Shown here: piece by piece, positions 19,176-28,773 of the stretch
Position numbering within the stretch: position 1 is the stretch's first letter
Layout of the letters: every line of letters begins with the position of its first letter
Source: Robiginitomaculum sp.
Lineage (GTDB): Bacteria > Pseudomonadota > Alphaproteobacteria > Caulobacterales > Maricaulaceae
Length of the DNA: 64,000 nt
Reading direction: 5' to 3'
Assembly (NCBI GenBank): GCA_002733805.1
Contig: NVXG01000034.1
Location: 1 to 64,000 of the forward strand
Translations under genes and position numbers: made by a program
The notes under the pieces: model-generated
What the model was told of the DNA's origin: nothing
The model's input: the letters and a program-made list of their open reading frames with translations, nothing else
Databases searched by the model: none

Positions 19176-19334
19176 CCGGGTTTGGTTAGTCGTCTTTGTC
19201 TTCGTGACTTCCATGCGGCGCACCATGGCTTTGTGGTGTTTCACGCGATTGCTAGCCTTGGCGGCGAACTGGAATTACTGAACCAAGATGAAGGCGGTTT
19301 ACTGGCCCGCATCGTGTTGCAGGGGCATTCCTGA
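19176..19334 (+). pseudogene. Fragment of a histidine kinase C terminus
   Basis: A frame open from 19176 to a TGA at 19334 reads FHAIASLGGELELLNQDEGG and then LLARIVLQGHS. This closely resembles the last strand-turn-strand of histidine kinase ATPase domains (usually a Gly-Gly-x-Leu-x-Leu, then a glycine-rich turn and x-ALV-x-L-P). There is no start, no H-box or N-box, and the hflC terminator lies just upstream, so it is a truncated remnant or a chance match. Confidence 0.4.
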
Positions 19335-19382
19335 AATCGTACGCCGCCGCCAAAGCGTACGTCCCGGCTAGCATTTTGTCTT

Positions 19383-20099
19383 TTATTGCTCAATCTCAAA
19401 GGTGGCATTGATGGTGATCGAGCTGGTTACTTCGCCGGCGGCGATTGGTGAGGGGGCGCTGTCCATTGCCATACTGCGGGCGTACGCCACTTTGGGCTGT
19501 GGCCGGTAGCCACTGCTTTCGCTCATTGAGATGATATCGCCAATTCGAAAATTTCCAGCATTTGCGTACAATCTGGCTTTGGCCATCAGGTTTTTCATGG
19601 CATTGCGGCGGGCTTGATCCAGCCCGGCCTCCGGGTTTTCCAGCCCGAAGGAAATGCCACCGATAGTATTGGCTCCGCTATCAACCAGTGCGTCAATCGC
19701 TGCGCCCAAACCCTCCAGATCACGCACAATGGCCGAGACTTGGTTGGAGGTGCGATACCCGGTGATCCTCGGTTCATTGCGCGGTTGGTTACTGGTGTAG
19801 GGCGCATAGACCGGCGAAACATTCAGGCCCGAGGTTTGCATGTCGCGGTCCTTGATCCCGGCGGCTTTTAAGGCACGAAATACCCCGATCATCCGAGTTC
19901 GGTTGCTGGCCAATGCGGCTTTAGCGGTTTTACCCTCGGTGATGACCCCGGCGCTCAACGTGGCCAGATCAGGCACCGCATCAACTTTGCCGGTGGCGCT
20001 AAGGCTAATCCGCCCGCCGGTATAATCACTATCTTTGGCCAAAGCAGGTTGGCTGGTCAGTAATACCGCGCCAAGCAGTGCGAAAAGTATGGGTTTCAT
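19383..20099 (-). CDS. SIMPL-domain (DUF541) periplasmic protein
   Basis: A 238-residue exported protein with a clear signal peptide (ending SQPALA-KD). It carries the SIMPL fold typical of YggE-type proteins: ISLSATGKVDAVPDLATLSAGV, the IKDRDMQTSGLNVSPVYAP segment, GYRTSNQVSAIVRDLEGLG and ARRNAMKNLMAKARLYA. Homologues have been linked to oxidative-stress protection and membrane-associated signalling, but the biochemical role is not established. It is convergent with hflC and divergent from the protease gene. Confidence 0.88.
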   Translation of the reverse strand: MKPILFALLGAVLLTSQPALAKDSDYTGGRISLSATGKVDAVPDLATLSAGVITEGKTAKAALASNRTRMIGVFRALKAAGIKDRDMQTSGLNVSPVYAPYTSNQPRNEPRITGYRTSNQVSAIVRDLEGLGAAIDALVDSGANTIGGISFGLENPEAGLDQARRNAMKNLMAKARLYANAGNFRIGDIISMSESSGYRPQPKVAYARSMAMDSAPSPIAAGEVTSSITINATFEIEQ

Positions 20100-20272
20100 C
20101 TCTGGGTTTCCTTAACTGTAAAATCCCTCATCTTTGAATTGCCAGTATGGCATGGCAAAAAAACGGCGAAAAGTGTCAAACTCATGGATATTACAGAACC
20201 TTGAGTTGCTCTTGGTCAGTGGCTTGGGTAAGGGAGGCCAGTCTTTCTTTTGCAAATCGGTCCTTTTTTCCC

Positions 20273-21667
20273 ATGTTCGTATTTCGCACTTTTGCCGTTC
20301 TCGCCATCTTTTTGGTCGGGTTTGTCGTCCCTCAATCTGGCTTGGCCCACCCAGCACCGGATGGGTTTGCCAAACTGACCCAACGATTGTCACCCGCTGT
20401 GGTCAATATTTCCACGTCCCAAAAAGTACAAAGCGAAATGCCGCGCTTTCCCGAAGGCTCGGCAATTGAAAAGTTCAATGATTTTTTTGGGCCGGAGAAT
20501 CATACAGAAAGCTCCATGGGTTCAGGCTTTGTGATTGATCCGTCCGGGGTGATTGTCACCAATAATCATGTGATCGAAGGGGCCGACATCGTAGAAGTAA
20601 CCTTCTTCAATGGATTGGTTTTGGCCGCCGAAGTGGTTGGCCGGGACCCGGCAACCGATCTGGCCGTGCTGCGCGTATCGCCAGAAAGCCCACTACCTGC
20701 GGTAAAGTTGGGCAATTCCGACGAGGCATTGACCGGCGAGTGGGTGTTGGCCATCGGCAATCCGTTCGGGCTTGGCGGTTCGGTTTCAGCCGGGATTATT
20801 TCGGCGCGCAATCGCGATATCTCCTCGGGGCGCTATGACCAGTTCATCCAGACGGATGCGGCGATCAATCGGGGTAATTCCGGCGGGCCGCTGTTCAATA
20901 TGGCCGGTGAAGTGATCGGCGTAAATTCGGCAATCCTGTCGCCGTCTGGTGGCTCGGTCGGGATCGCATTTTCCATTCCGTCCAATCTGGTCTCCGAAAT
21001 TGTCGAAGAACTGTTATCGGTTGGCGTGGTCAGTCGCGGCTGGATTGGTCTTTCTGTACAGTCGGTCAGTCAGGCCGTGGCCAAAAGTTACGGTCTGTCC
21101 AAGGCGCAAGGCGCCATTGTGTTCAGTGTGACCGATGATGGCCCGGCTGATGATGCTGGCATTCGGGCTGGCGATCTGATCATTGAATTTGACAGCAAGG
21201 AAATCGACGATTCGCGCAATTTGACCGCTTTGGCCGCCAAAGCCAAAGCCGGTGACAATGTTGATGTGTTGCTGATCCGCGCAGGTAAAAGAAAGACAGT
21301 TTCAATTTTGATCGGCAAGTTGATCGTCGAAAACATAACTGACGAGCCACAAAGCGAAACCGGGACAACCGGTTTGCCTGATCTGGTGCTGGGCATGGAA
21401 CTAGCCCTACCCACTGCCGAGCTACGCCGCCGTTATTCTATCCGTTCATCGGTCAAAGGTTTGGTGGTGATCGCCACGCTGGATGGCTCCGATGCAGCGC
21501 GTAAATTACAGGACGGCGATGTGATTGAGCAAATCGCTTGGAAAGATGTAACCAATTTGGCAGAGGCCCGCGAGCAAGTTGCCAAAGCCATTGCCGATTC
21601 TGATCGCCCGGTTTTGCTGATCGTCAATCGCCGGGGTGAAACCCTGCGAATTGCCTTACGCCCCTAA
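20273..21667 (+). CDS. Do/DegP-type periplasmic serine protease
   Basis: A 464-residue trypsin-like protease with a signal peptide (about residues 1-25), a catalytic domain with triad H99 (VTNNHVIEG), D129 (PATDLAVL) and S203 (RGNSGGPL), and two PDZ domains (about 265-350 and 375-462). It degrades or refolds damaged envelope proteins. The open frame runs back to 20147, but the ATG at 20273 gives a normal signal peptide; its ribosome binding site is weak. Its position after hflKC is common in alphaproteobacteria and suggests joint envelope quality control. Confidence 0.92.
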   Translation: MFVFRTFAVLAIFLVGFVVPQSGLAHPAPDGFAKLTQRLSPAVVNISTSQKVQSEMPRFPEGSAIEKFNDFFGPENHTESSMGSGFVIDPSGVIVTNNHVIEGADIVEVTFFNGLVLAAEVVGRDPATDLAVLRVSPESPLPAVKLGNSDEALTGEWVLAIGNPFGLGGSVSAGIISARNRDISSGRYDQFIQTDAAINRGNSGGPLFNMAGEVIGVNSAILSPSGGSVGIAFSIPSNLVSEIVEELLSVGVVSRGWIGLSVQSVSQAVAKSYGLSKAQGAIVFSVTDDGPADDAGIRAGDLIIEFDSKEIDDSRNLTALAAKAKAGDNVDVLLIRAGKRKTVSILIGKLIVENITDEPQSETGTTGLPDLVLGMELALPTAELRRRYSIRSSVKGLVVIATLDGSDAARKLQDGDVIEQIAWKDVTNLAEAREQVAKAIADSDRPVLLIVNRRGETLRIALRP

Positions 21668-22521
21668 TCGCACACGTCCCAATCTGTCTTGGTAATGCCC
21701 TGAAAAAATAGGGCGGTGGTTAGGTCTGTGTGTCGAATGCGCCCATCAGCCTTTCGGAGCAAAATCGGTTTGGCATGGTAGGCTAGGCCTAATCCGGCAG
21801 CTTCCACCATCAGCAAATCATTGGCTCCGTCGCCAATCGCCATGACACGCGCTGGGTCTTGGCAAAGCCGCTGCAAATGGGCCAGTTTGACCGCACCATC
21901 GACAATGGGACCCTCAATTTTGCCGGTAATTTGCTGATCGGTGATGGCCAATTGGTTGGCGTGCGACTCACCAAACTGGACGACCTTGGCAACACGATCC
22001 GCAAACCAAGTAAAGCCGCCGGACACCAGAGCGGTCTTGCTGCCCAATTGGTTCATGGTGGCGACCAGCGTTTTGGCCCCGGCATTGATCGAGATGCGGG
22101 TTGACCAACAGCGCGACAACAATTCCTCGCTTTGCCCGGCCAGCAAGCGAACCCGCTCGCGTAAGGCTTGGGCAAAATCCAGTTTGCCAGCCATGGCGGC
22201 GGCGGTGATCTGTTTTACTTGCGGTCCGATGCTGGCAAGATCGGCCAGTTCGTCGATACATTCCTGCCCGATAATGGTCGAATCCATATCGCACAACAAC
22301 ACGTCTTTTTGGGTGGGCGGTGTTGGGTGACGACACCAATCCACCTGAAGCTGACCCAGCCAGAGGTCGAGCTGTGCGGTGCTGGCGATCCCGCGAAGCT
22401 CAACGGCTTGTCGGGGAGCCAATTGCCGCCCAAGCGCAAACCCGTTAGCTTGCAGAGATTGCACCGCTAAATCCAGATCCCGGTGCCCCGGCTTCGCAAC
22501 TACTGAAAGTATATGTTCCAT
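21664..22521 (-). CDS. serB: Phosphoserine phosphatase
   Basis: A 285-residue HAD-family phosphatase that makes L-serine from phosphoserine. Motif I is LLCDMDSTII (DxDxT nucleophile), followed by GQECIDELAD; motif II is TALVSGGFTWFADRVA; motif III is VMAIGDGANDLLMVEAAGLGLAYHAKP. A short N-terminal domain of about 70 residues precedes. The ATG at 22521 is preferred over an upstream frame extension because the protein then begins as usual. Its start codon overlaps the proposed start of divergent miaA. Confidence 0.95.
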   Translation of the reverse strand: MEHILSVVAKPGHRDLDLAVQSLQANGFALGRQLAPRQAVELRGIASTAQLDLWLGQLQVDWCRHPTPPTQKDVLLCDMDSTIIGQECIDELADLASIGPQVKQITAAAMAGKLDFAQALRERVRLLAGQSEELLSRCWSTRISINAGAKTLVATMNQLGSKTALVSGGFTWFADRVAKVVQFGESHANQLAITDQQITGKIEGPIVDGAVKLAHLQRLCQDPARVMAIGDGANDLLMVEAAGLGLAYHAKPILLRKADGRIRHTDLTTALFFQGITKTDWDVCD

Positions 22522-23459
22522 TGTTGGATGAAGTTTCCATTTCAAAACTGGCCCCCATCCTGCTGGTTTTTGGCCCGACAGCAAGTGGCAAAACCGCGAT
22601 TGGTACGCAATTGGCCGCCAATTTTGACGGTGAAGTGGTCAATGCCGATAGCCAGCAATTATACGCTGGTTTGCCGCTATTGACCGCGCTGCCGACAGAG
22701 GCAGAGAAGGGCGGGTTTACCCACCATTTGTATGGGCATGTGCCGCCGGATCAACCTTGGTCGAGCGGCAAATGGCTGCGCGAGGTCACAGAAGTGATCC
22801 GACAAATCCGAAGTCGCGGCAAACGTCCGATCTTGGTCGGAGGCACCGGCTTGTATTTCGAAGCCTTGACCCGGGGTTTGGCAGAAATCCCCGATGTGGA
22901 ACACCAAGCGCTGGATCGGGTGGTCCAGTTGGAACAAGAGCAGGGCCTGGATGCGGTGCGCCATAAGCTGGCCCAAATTGATCCGGATGCGGCGGCGCGT
23001 ATTTTGGGCGCCGACCGCCAACGGCTGGTGCGGGCGCTTAGCGTTTATGAGCAAACCGGACAGAGCCTGACTTCGTTTCAGAAAAACACCAAACCGGTTC
23101 TGGCTAAGCAGGAGTGGCGGGGACTGGTGATCGTGCCGGAGCGCGAGGCTCTATACAACAAGATCAACCACCGGTTTGATCAGATGATCGAGCAGGGCGC
23201 ATTGGAAGAATTACAAAAATTTTGCAAAAATTGGGAGGATCCGGCTTTGCCCTTGTTCAAGGCGATCGGTGTTCGGTCCCTGATCAAGGTTTTACGGGAT
23301 GAACTGTCGGTTGAGGCAGCTATTACCGAAGCAAAACGTGATACAAGGCGCTATGCCAAACGACAACTGACCTGGGCGCGGGGGCGCACCGATGGCTGGC
23401 AACATTTCTCTGATCCGGCAGAGATATTGCCCACCTTGCAAGGAGCTCTTAACCAATGA
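22521..23459 (+). CDS. miaA: tRNA dimethylallyltransferase
   Basis: A 312-residue MiaA that adds a dimethylallyl group to A37 of tRNAs reading U-starting codons. The P-loop FGPTASGKTAIG, the tRNA contact VNADSQQLYAGL, PILVGGTGLYFEALTRGL, ADRQRLVRALSVYEQTG and the C-terminal RRYAKRQLTWARGR are all present. The first candidate codons are TTG at 22521 and 22524; no ATG lies in frame before the P-loop. It overlaps the next gene by four bases (ATGA). Confidence 0.95.
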   Translation: MLDEVSISKLAPILLVFGPTASGKTAIGTQLAANFDGEVVNADSQQLYAGLPLLTALPTEAEKGGFTHHLYGHVPPDQPWSSGKWLREVTEVIRQIRSRGKRPILVGGTGLYFEALTRGLAEIPDVEHQALDRVVQLEQEQGLDAVRHKLAQIDPDAAARILGADRQRLVRALSVYEQTGQSLTSFQKNTKPVLAKQEWRGLVIVPEREALYNKINHRFDQMIEQGALEELQKFCKNWEDPALPLFKAIGVRSLIKVLRDELSVEAAITEAKRDTRRYAKRQLTWARGRTDGWQHFSDPAEILPTLQGALNQ

Positions 23460-24199
23460 CATCCCCCGACCTTAAGAATCCCGGTTCAACAGCCAAGCCT
23501 GAGACCGGGATATGGATCAATCGTTTGCGATTGGGTTTGTTCCTCGCTCTGTTTGGTTTGTTGATTATCTTGCTCATTGTCGGGTTTGGTCCGGCCCCTG
23601 AAAAGATTGAGGCCTTGTTGCAGGCTTTGCGTCAGGATGAGCGAGGCTTGCCAGCCGTCATCATGGTGTTTGTGGTGATGGGCTTGGTTGGCGTGCCGCA
23701 ATTTGTGTTGATCACCGGCAGTATTATCGCCTTTGGGCCGAGCACCGGGGCGCTCTACGCATGGGCTGGCACGATGGTCTCGGCCAGCGTTGATTTTTGG
23801 TTGGGCCGGATGATCGGGGCGGGGCCGCTCAACCGGTTTGGCGGCAAATGGGTGGTTCGAATTATGGCTTTGGTCCGGCGCAACGGGTTTTGGTCGGCCA
23901 TGTTGTTACGGGTTGTGCCAACGGGGCCATTTATTATGGTCAATCTGGCTTTTGGCGTATCGCGTGCAAAATTCGGACAGTTTCTAAGTGGAACCGGGAT
24001 TGGAATTTGGCCCAAGATTTTGGCGCTGGCCTTTGCAGGACAAGGGATTTTCTCCTTTATGGCCCGACAAAATCTATCGGCAATGGTGCTATTTTTCGCT
24101 TTGGCTGGCATCATATTTTTGATAGTTTGGGTGCTGGGCCGGGCGTGGCGGCGCCGTCAAAATGACAAGAACGCAGAAAAACCGGCAATCAGCCCTTGA
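23456..24199 (+). CDS. VTT-domain (TVP38/TMEM64, DedA-like) membrane protein
   Basis: A 247-residue protein with about five to six membrane segments. The core has the VTT/SNARE-associated pattern: GVPQFVLITGSIIAFGPSTGALYAWAG, the ASVDFWLGRMIG helix, FWSAMLLRVVPTGPFIMVNLAFGV and the glycine-rich TGIGIWPKI. Relatives include DedA proteins and lipid scramblases, so it may move phospholipid or undecaprenyl carriers between leaflets. It is translationally coupled to miaA (ATGA). Confidence 0.85.
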   Translation: MTSPDLKNPGSTAKPETGIWINRLRLGLFLALFGLLIILLIVGFGPAPEKIEALLQALRQDERGLPAVIMVFVVMGLVGVPQFVLITGSIIAFGPSTGALYAWAGTMVSASVDFWLGRMIGAGPLNRFGGKWVVRIMALVRRNGFWSAMLLRVVPTGPFIMVNLAFGVSRAKFGQFLSGTGIGIWPKILALAFAGQGIFSFMARQNLSAMVLFFALAGIIFLIVWVLGRAWRRRQNDKNAEKPAISP

Positions 24200-24226
24200 T
24201 CCGCTCGCCAAAGAGCCGCAAAACAC

Positions 24227-25331
<1,105 letters not shown>

Positions 25332-25388
25332 TCGGGCTAGTCTGGTCTAGGTTGACCAAATACAAAACAGGAGCGGCCGGAACGGTAA

Positions 25389-26339
25389 ATGGCAAGACGT
25401 GGTTCTTCTGGTGCTATGGTTTGGTTGCGCGGGTTTTGGGCCCGGGTTTCAATTGTTTTGTTCATTGGTATTTCGGTCGCATTATTGCTGTCACAGGGCA
25501 ATTTAGACGATCCGCAATCTTTCAATAAAATCCGGGTTGCAGCTGACGATGTCGCTGCACCAGCCATGCAGGCGGTGGATTTGCCGTTGGGTGGTCTGAG
25601 CAATTTCGGATCATGGCTTTCATCAAACTGGAATGCGGCGGAACGGGTGCGGGTTCTGGAAGCCGAAAACCGAGCGTTGCGACAATGGGAATCCCTATCT
25701 CACGCGCTGCATGCCAAAATTTTGCGCTATGAACAATTGTTGAACATGCAAGGGGAGCCAGAAGTGCGGGTGCTTTCCACGCGAGTGGTGGCCGAAGCTC
25801 ATGGCCCTTTTGTCCGGTCGGCTTTGTTACGGATAGGTCGAGATGACGGTGTTTCAGAAGGCTTGGCCGTAGTTGATCCGAGTGGACTGATCGGGCGCAT
25901 TGTCTCGGTTGGCAAACATTCGGCTCGGGTGTTGCTGGTCAATGATTTGAATTCAAGAATTCCAGTGGTGTTCCAAGGCGCATCGGTCCGGGCCATCTTG
26001 GCAGGTGATAACCAGCGCGATCCCAAACTGATCTATGTCGGCAAGGGGTTTGTTCCCAAAAATGGTGATCGGGTCAGCACATCCGGCGATGATGGCGTTC
26101 TACCCAGTGGCATTTCGATCGGCGAGGTGGTTGAAGTGCTGAACCCCGATGGTTCGGTCGGGTATCGGGTGCAAACCTATGCCAACCTTTCAACCATGGA
26201 CTTTGTACAAATTCTGGCGCGCCAACCCGCTGTGCCGCCCGAACTAGACCCGATCTCGCCAGAAACAGGCGATCAATCAATAGCTATTCTGCCCGGCGCA
26301 GCTGATCCATCAACGCCTGTCACGGGGGAACTGCAATGA
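25389..26339 (+). CDS. mreC: Rod shape-determining protein MreC
   Basis: A 316-residue bitopic protein: N-terminal transmembrane helix (about residues 17-36), a coiled coil (about 82-110: AERVRVLEAENRALRQWE) and two beta domains (RVVAEAHGPFVRSALLRIGRDDGV, GLIGRIVSVGKHSARVLLVND, IYVGKGFVPKNGDRVSTSGDD). It links MreB to PBP2 and RodA in the periplasm. The C-terminal 40 residues are Pro-rich and probably disordered. Its end overlaps mreD (ATGA). Confidence 0.93.
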   Translation: MARRGSSGAMVWLRGFWARVSIVLFIGISVALLLSQGNLDDPQSFNKIRVAADDVAAPAMQAVDLPLGGLSNFGSWLSSNWNAAERVRVLEAENRALRQWESLSHALHAKILRYEQLLNMQGEPEVRVLSTRVVAEAHGPFVRSALLRIGRDDGVSEGLAVVDPSGLIGRIVSVGKHSARVLLVNDLNSRIPVVFQGASVRAILAGDNQRDPKLIYVGKGFVPKNGDRVSTSGDDGVLPSGISIGEVVEVLNPDGSVGYRVQTYANLSTMDFVQILARQPAVPPELDPISPETGDQSIAILPGAADPSTPVTGELQ

Positions 26340-26902
26340 GCCAGGGCATAACCCGGTTATCATCGGTTGCGGCGCAGGTTGGTCTGTTTGCGTGGATCGG
26401 CGTGCCGACTTTGGCTTCCCTTTTGGGTCTACTGATTTATGTGGCGCCCATACATATGTTTGGTATGTCCATTCCCATGCCATTGTTTCCCCTGATGGCC
26501 ATTTTTTTCTGGGCAATGGCCCGGCCGCAATTGATGCCGCCATTTGTGGTTTTTGCCATTGGCCTAATTCAAGACCTGATCACTGGCGGTCCCTTGGGGT
26601 TGTGGTCTTTTTCCTATTTGTGTGCCTACACCATCATGACCACACAAAGTGATGCTTTTTCCGGTCGAGGGGCCGGCATGTTGTGGGCTGGTTTTGGGCT
26701 GATGGTTTCGCTGACCATGGTTGCCGCCGCATTGGCCGGTGTGATGGTGATGGGCGCAAAAATTGACGGCTATCATTTGTTGGCGCAAGGGGCTTCGACC
26801 TTTCTAGTCTATCCATTGGCCGGGCGGCTGTATGGGCGATTACAGCAAACCACCCAACAGGCCCGGCGCATGTACGATATCCATCATGGAATGACCTTGT
26901 AA
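26336..26902 (+). CDS. mreD: Rod shape-determining membrane protein MreD
   Basis: A 188-residue protein with about five to six membrane helices and little sequence conservation, as usual for MreD. FVVFAIGLIQDLITGGPLGLWSFSYLCAY is the most typical stretch (Gly-Leu-x-x-Asp followed by a glycine turn). Overlaps with both mreC and mrdA confirm its place in the elongasome operon. Confidence 0.88.
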   Translation: MSQGITRLSSVAAQVGLFAWIGVPTLASLLGLLIYVAPIHMFGMSIPMPLFPLMAIFFWAMARPQLMPPFVVFAIGLIQDLITGGPLGLWSFSYLCAYTIMTTQSDAFSGRGAGMLWAGFGLMVSLTMVAAALAGVMVMGAKIDGYHLLAQGASTFLVYPLAGRLYGRLQQTTQQARRMYDIHHGMTL

Positions 26903-28773
26903 TGGCGCGTGATGACGACATTGCAGCCAAATTCACCCGGCGATCTATAGTTTTTGGAACCGCCGGATTTTTAGGGTTTGTTGGCTTGTCGGCGCGCCTG
27001 TACCAGTTGCAAGTTCTCGAATCCGGTAAATACCGGGGGCTGTCAGAGGAAAATCAGTTTAACTATCATTTACTGGTACCGAGCCGAGGCCGTATTCTGG
27101 ACCGAAGTGCGCGCATTTTGGCAACCAATATCGAAAATTTTGGCTTGTTGCTGATGCCGGAGCAGGTAACGGACCTCGATGCTTTGTTGTCGAGACTGTC
27201 GCGAATTATACCGCTGTCCGAAGCCCGCAAAGCCAACATTCGCAAATCATTTGCCAAGCGGGGTTTGCGCGCCCCCATTCGGGTGGCCAATAATATGAAT
27301 TGGGCCAGTTTTGCCCGGGTAAACTTGTGGTTGCCGGATTTGCCGGGCATTCACCCCGATGTTGGTGAGGTCCGCGAATATCCTGACGGATCGGATTTTG
27401 CCCATGTTATTGGGTATGTTGGTCGGGTACCACCGGAACAAGCCAGAGGGGCAGGGGCCTTGTTGCGCCATCCGGGTTTTCGCATCGGACGAACCGGCAT
27501 TGAACGAAATTATGATCTGGACCTGCGAGGCAATCCCGGCGCGTTGAAAGTCGAGGTCAATGCATTGGGCCGTACGGTGCGCGAGCTGCCGGATATTCGG
27601 ACCAGTGCCGCCGCTGGACAGGATTTACAACTGACGCTGGATAAGGAAATCCAACACGCCGCCCACATGGCCTTGTCCGGACCGGATATTAGTGGTGCGG
27701 CTTGTTTGATTGATCTGGAAAAAGGCGAGGTCCGTGCGCTGGTTTCCACGCCATCCTATGACCCGAACAAGTTTGCCCGGGGAATATCCGGTGCGGATTA
27801 TAAAGCATTGCTGGATGATCCGCTCAAACCACTCTTCAACAAAGCGGTCAGTGGAACGTATCCGCCAGCATCCTGTTTCAAGCCGGTCATTGCCATGGCG
27901 GCGTTTGATGCCGGATTGGCCAATCCCAGAGAGCGCATTACTTGTACTGGCAAGATAAAATTGGGCGATCGCGAGTTTCATTGCTGGCGGCGCAGGGGGC
28001 ATGGTCGGGTCAATTTGAATGGCGCACTTGGGACCAGCTGCGATGTTTATTTTTATGAAATGGCTCGCAGATTAGGCATTGAGCGAATTCATGATGCCGC
28101 CCTGAAATTTGGGTTTGGTCAGATGTTTGATCTGGGGCTAGGGACCGGTTCGGCCGGTCTGGTGCCCAATGCCGCGTGGAAACGCGCCAGATTTGATCTG
28201 CCTTGGGCGCAAGGCGAAACTTTGATCGCCGGGATCGGGCAGGGGTATCTGGCCTCGACACCGTTGCAATTGGCCGTAATGACCGCCCGGATTGCCACAG
28301 GACGAAACATCGTACCTACCTTGGTGGCCGGAACGGCAAAGCCCGCAACAGAAATCCCTCAACTGGATTTTTCTACTAATGCGCTGAACATTGCCCGAGA
28401 AGGTATGTCCAGCGTGGTCAATTCGCCATGGGGTACTGCGTATGTGCCCAACGGGCTGGATGGTAAAAACATGCTGTGGGCTGGTAAAACTGGTACCGGG
28501 CAGGTGCGGCGCATCTCCCAGGCCGAGCGGAAAAACCGCATCCGCAAAAATGCCGAGTTGAAGCGCGAATTGCGCGATCATGCTTTGTTTGTCGGATATG
28601 CTCCGTTTTTCAATCCACAATTTGCGGTGTCCCTGATTGTCGAACATGGCGGTGGAGGCTCCAAAGAGGCCGCCCCCAGAGCGCGAAAGATATTGAATTT
28701 TGCCCTGCAACAGCAGGCGTTGAAGGTGGCGCGTATGGCTGCGGGGACGGCACCGACCGAAGTGGCAAGATGA
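26902..28773 (+). CDS. mrdA: Penicillin-binding protein 2, elongation transpeptidase
   Basis: A 623-residue class B PBP with an N-terminal membrane anchor (about 16-32), a pedestal domain (VPSRGRILDRSARILATN) and a transpeptidase domain. The catalytic serine S324 lies in SCFK (usually STFK) in a TYPPASCFKP context, the SxN-equivalent is S379-C-D, and KTG is K529-T-G. It cross-links peptidoglycan during side-wall growth with RodA. The A-S-C replacement of the usual G-S-T before the catalytic Lys is a mild oddity. It overlaps rodA by four bases. Confidence 0.94.
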   Translation: MARDDDIAAKFTRRSIVFGTAGFLGFVGLSARLYQLQVLESGKYRGLSEENQFNYHLLVPSRGRILDRSARILATNIENFGLLLMPEQVTDLDALLSRLSRIIPLSEARKANIRKSFAKRGLRAPIRVANNMNWASFARVNLWLPDLPGIHPDVGEVREYPDGSDFAHVIGYVGRVPPEQARGAGALLRHPGFRIGRTGIERNYDLDLRGNPGALKVEVNALGRTVRELPDIRTSAAAGQDLQLTLDKEIQHAAHMALSGPDISGAACLIDLEKGEVRALVSTPSYDPNKFARGISGADYKALLDDPLKPLFNKAVSGTYPPASCFKPVIAMAAFDAGLANPRERITCTGKIKLGDREFHCWRRRGHGRVNLNGALGTSCDVYFYEMARRLGIERIHDAALKFGFGQMFDLGLGTGSAGLVPNAAWKRARFDLPWAQGETLIAGIGQGYLASTPLQLAVMTARIATGRNIVPTLVAGTAKPATEIPQLDFSTNALNIAREGMSSVVNSPWGTAYVPNGLDGKNMLWAGKTGTGQVRRISQAERKNRIRKNAELKRELRDHALFVGYAPFFNPQFAVSLIVEHGGGGSKEAAPRARKILNFALQQQALKVARMAAGTAPTEVAR

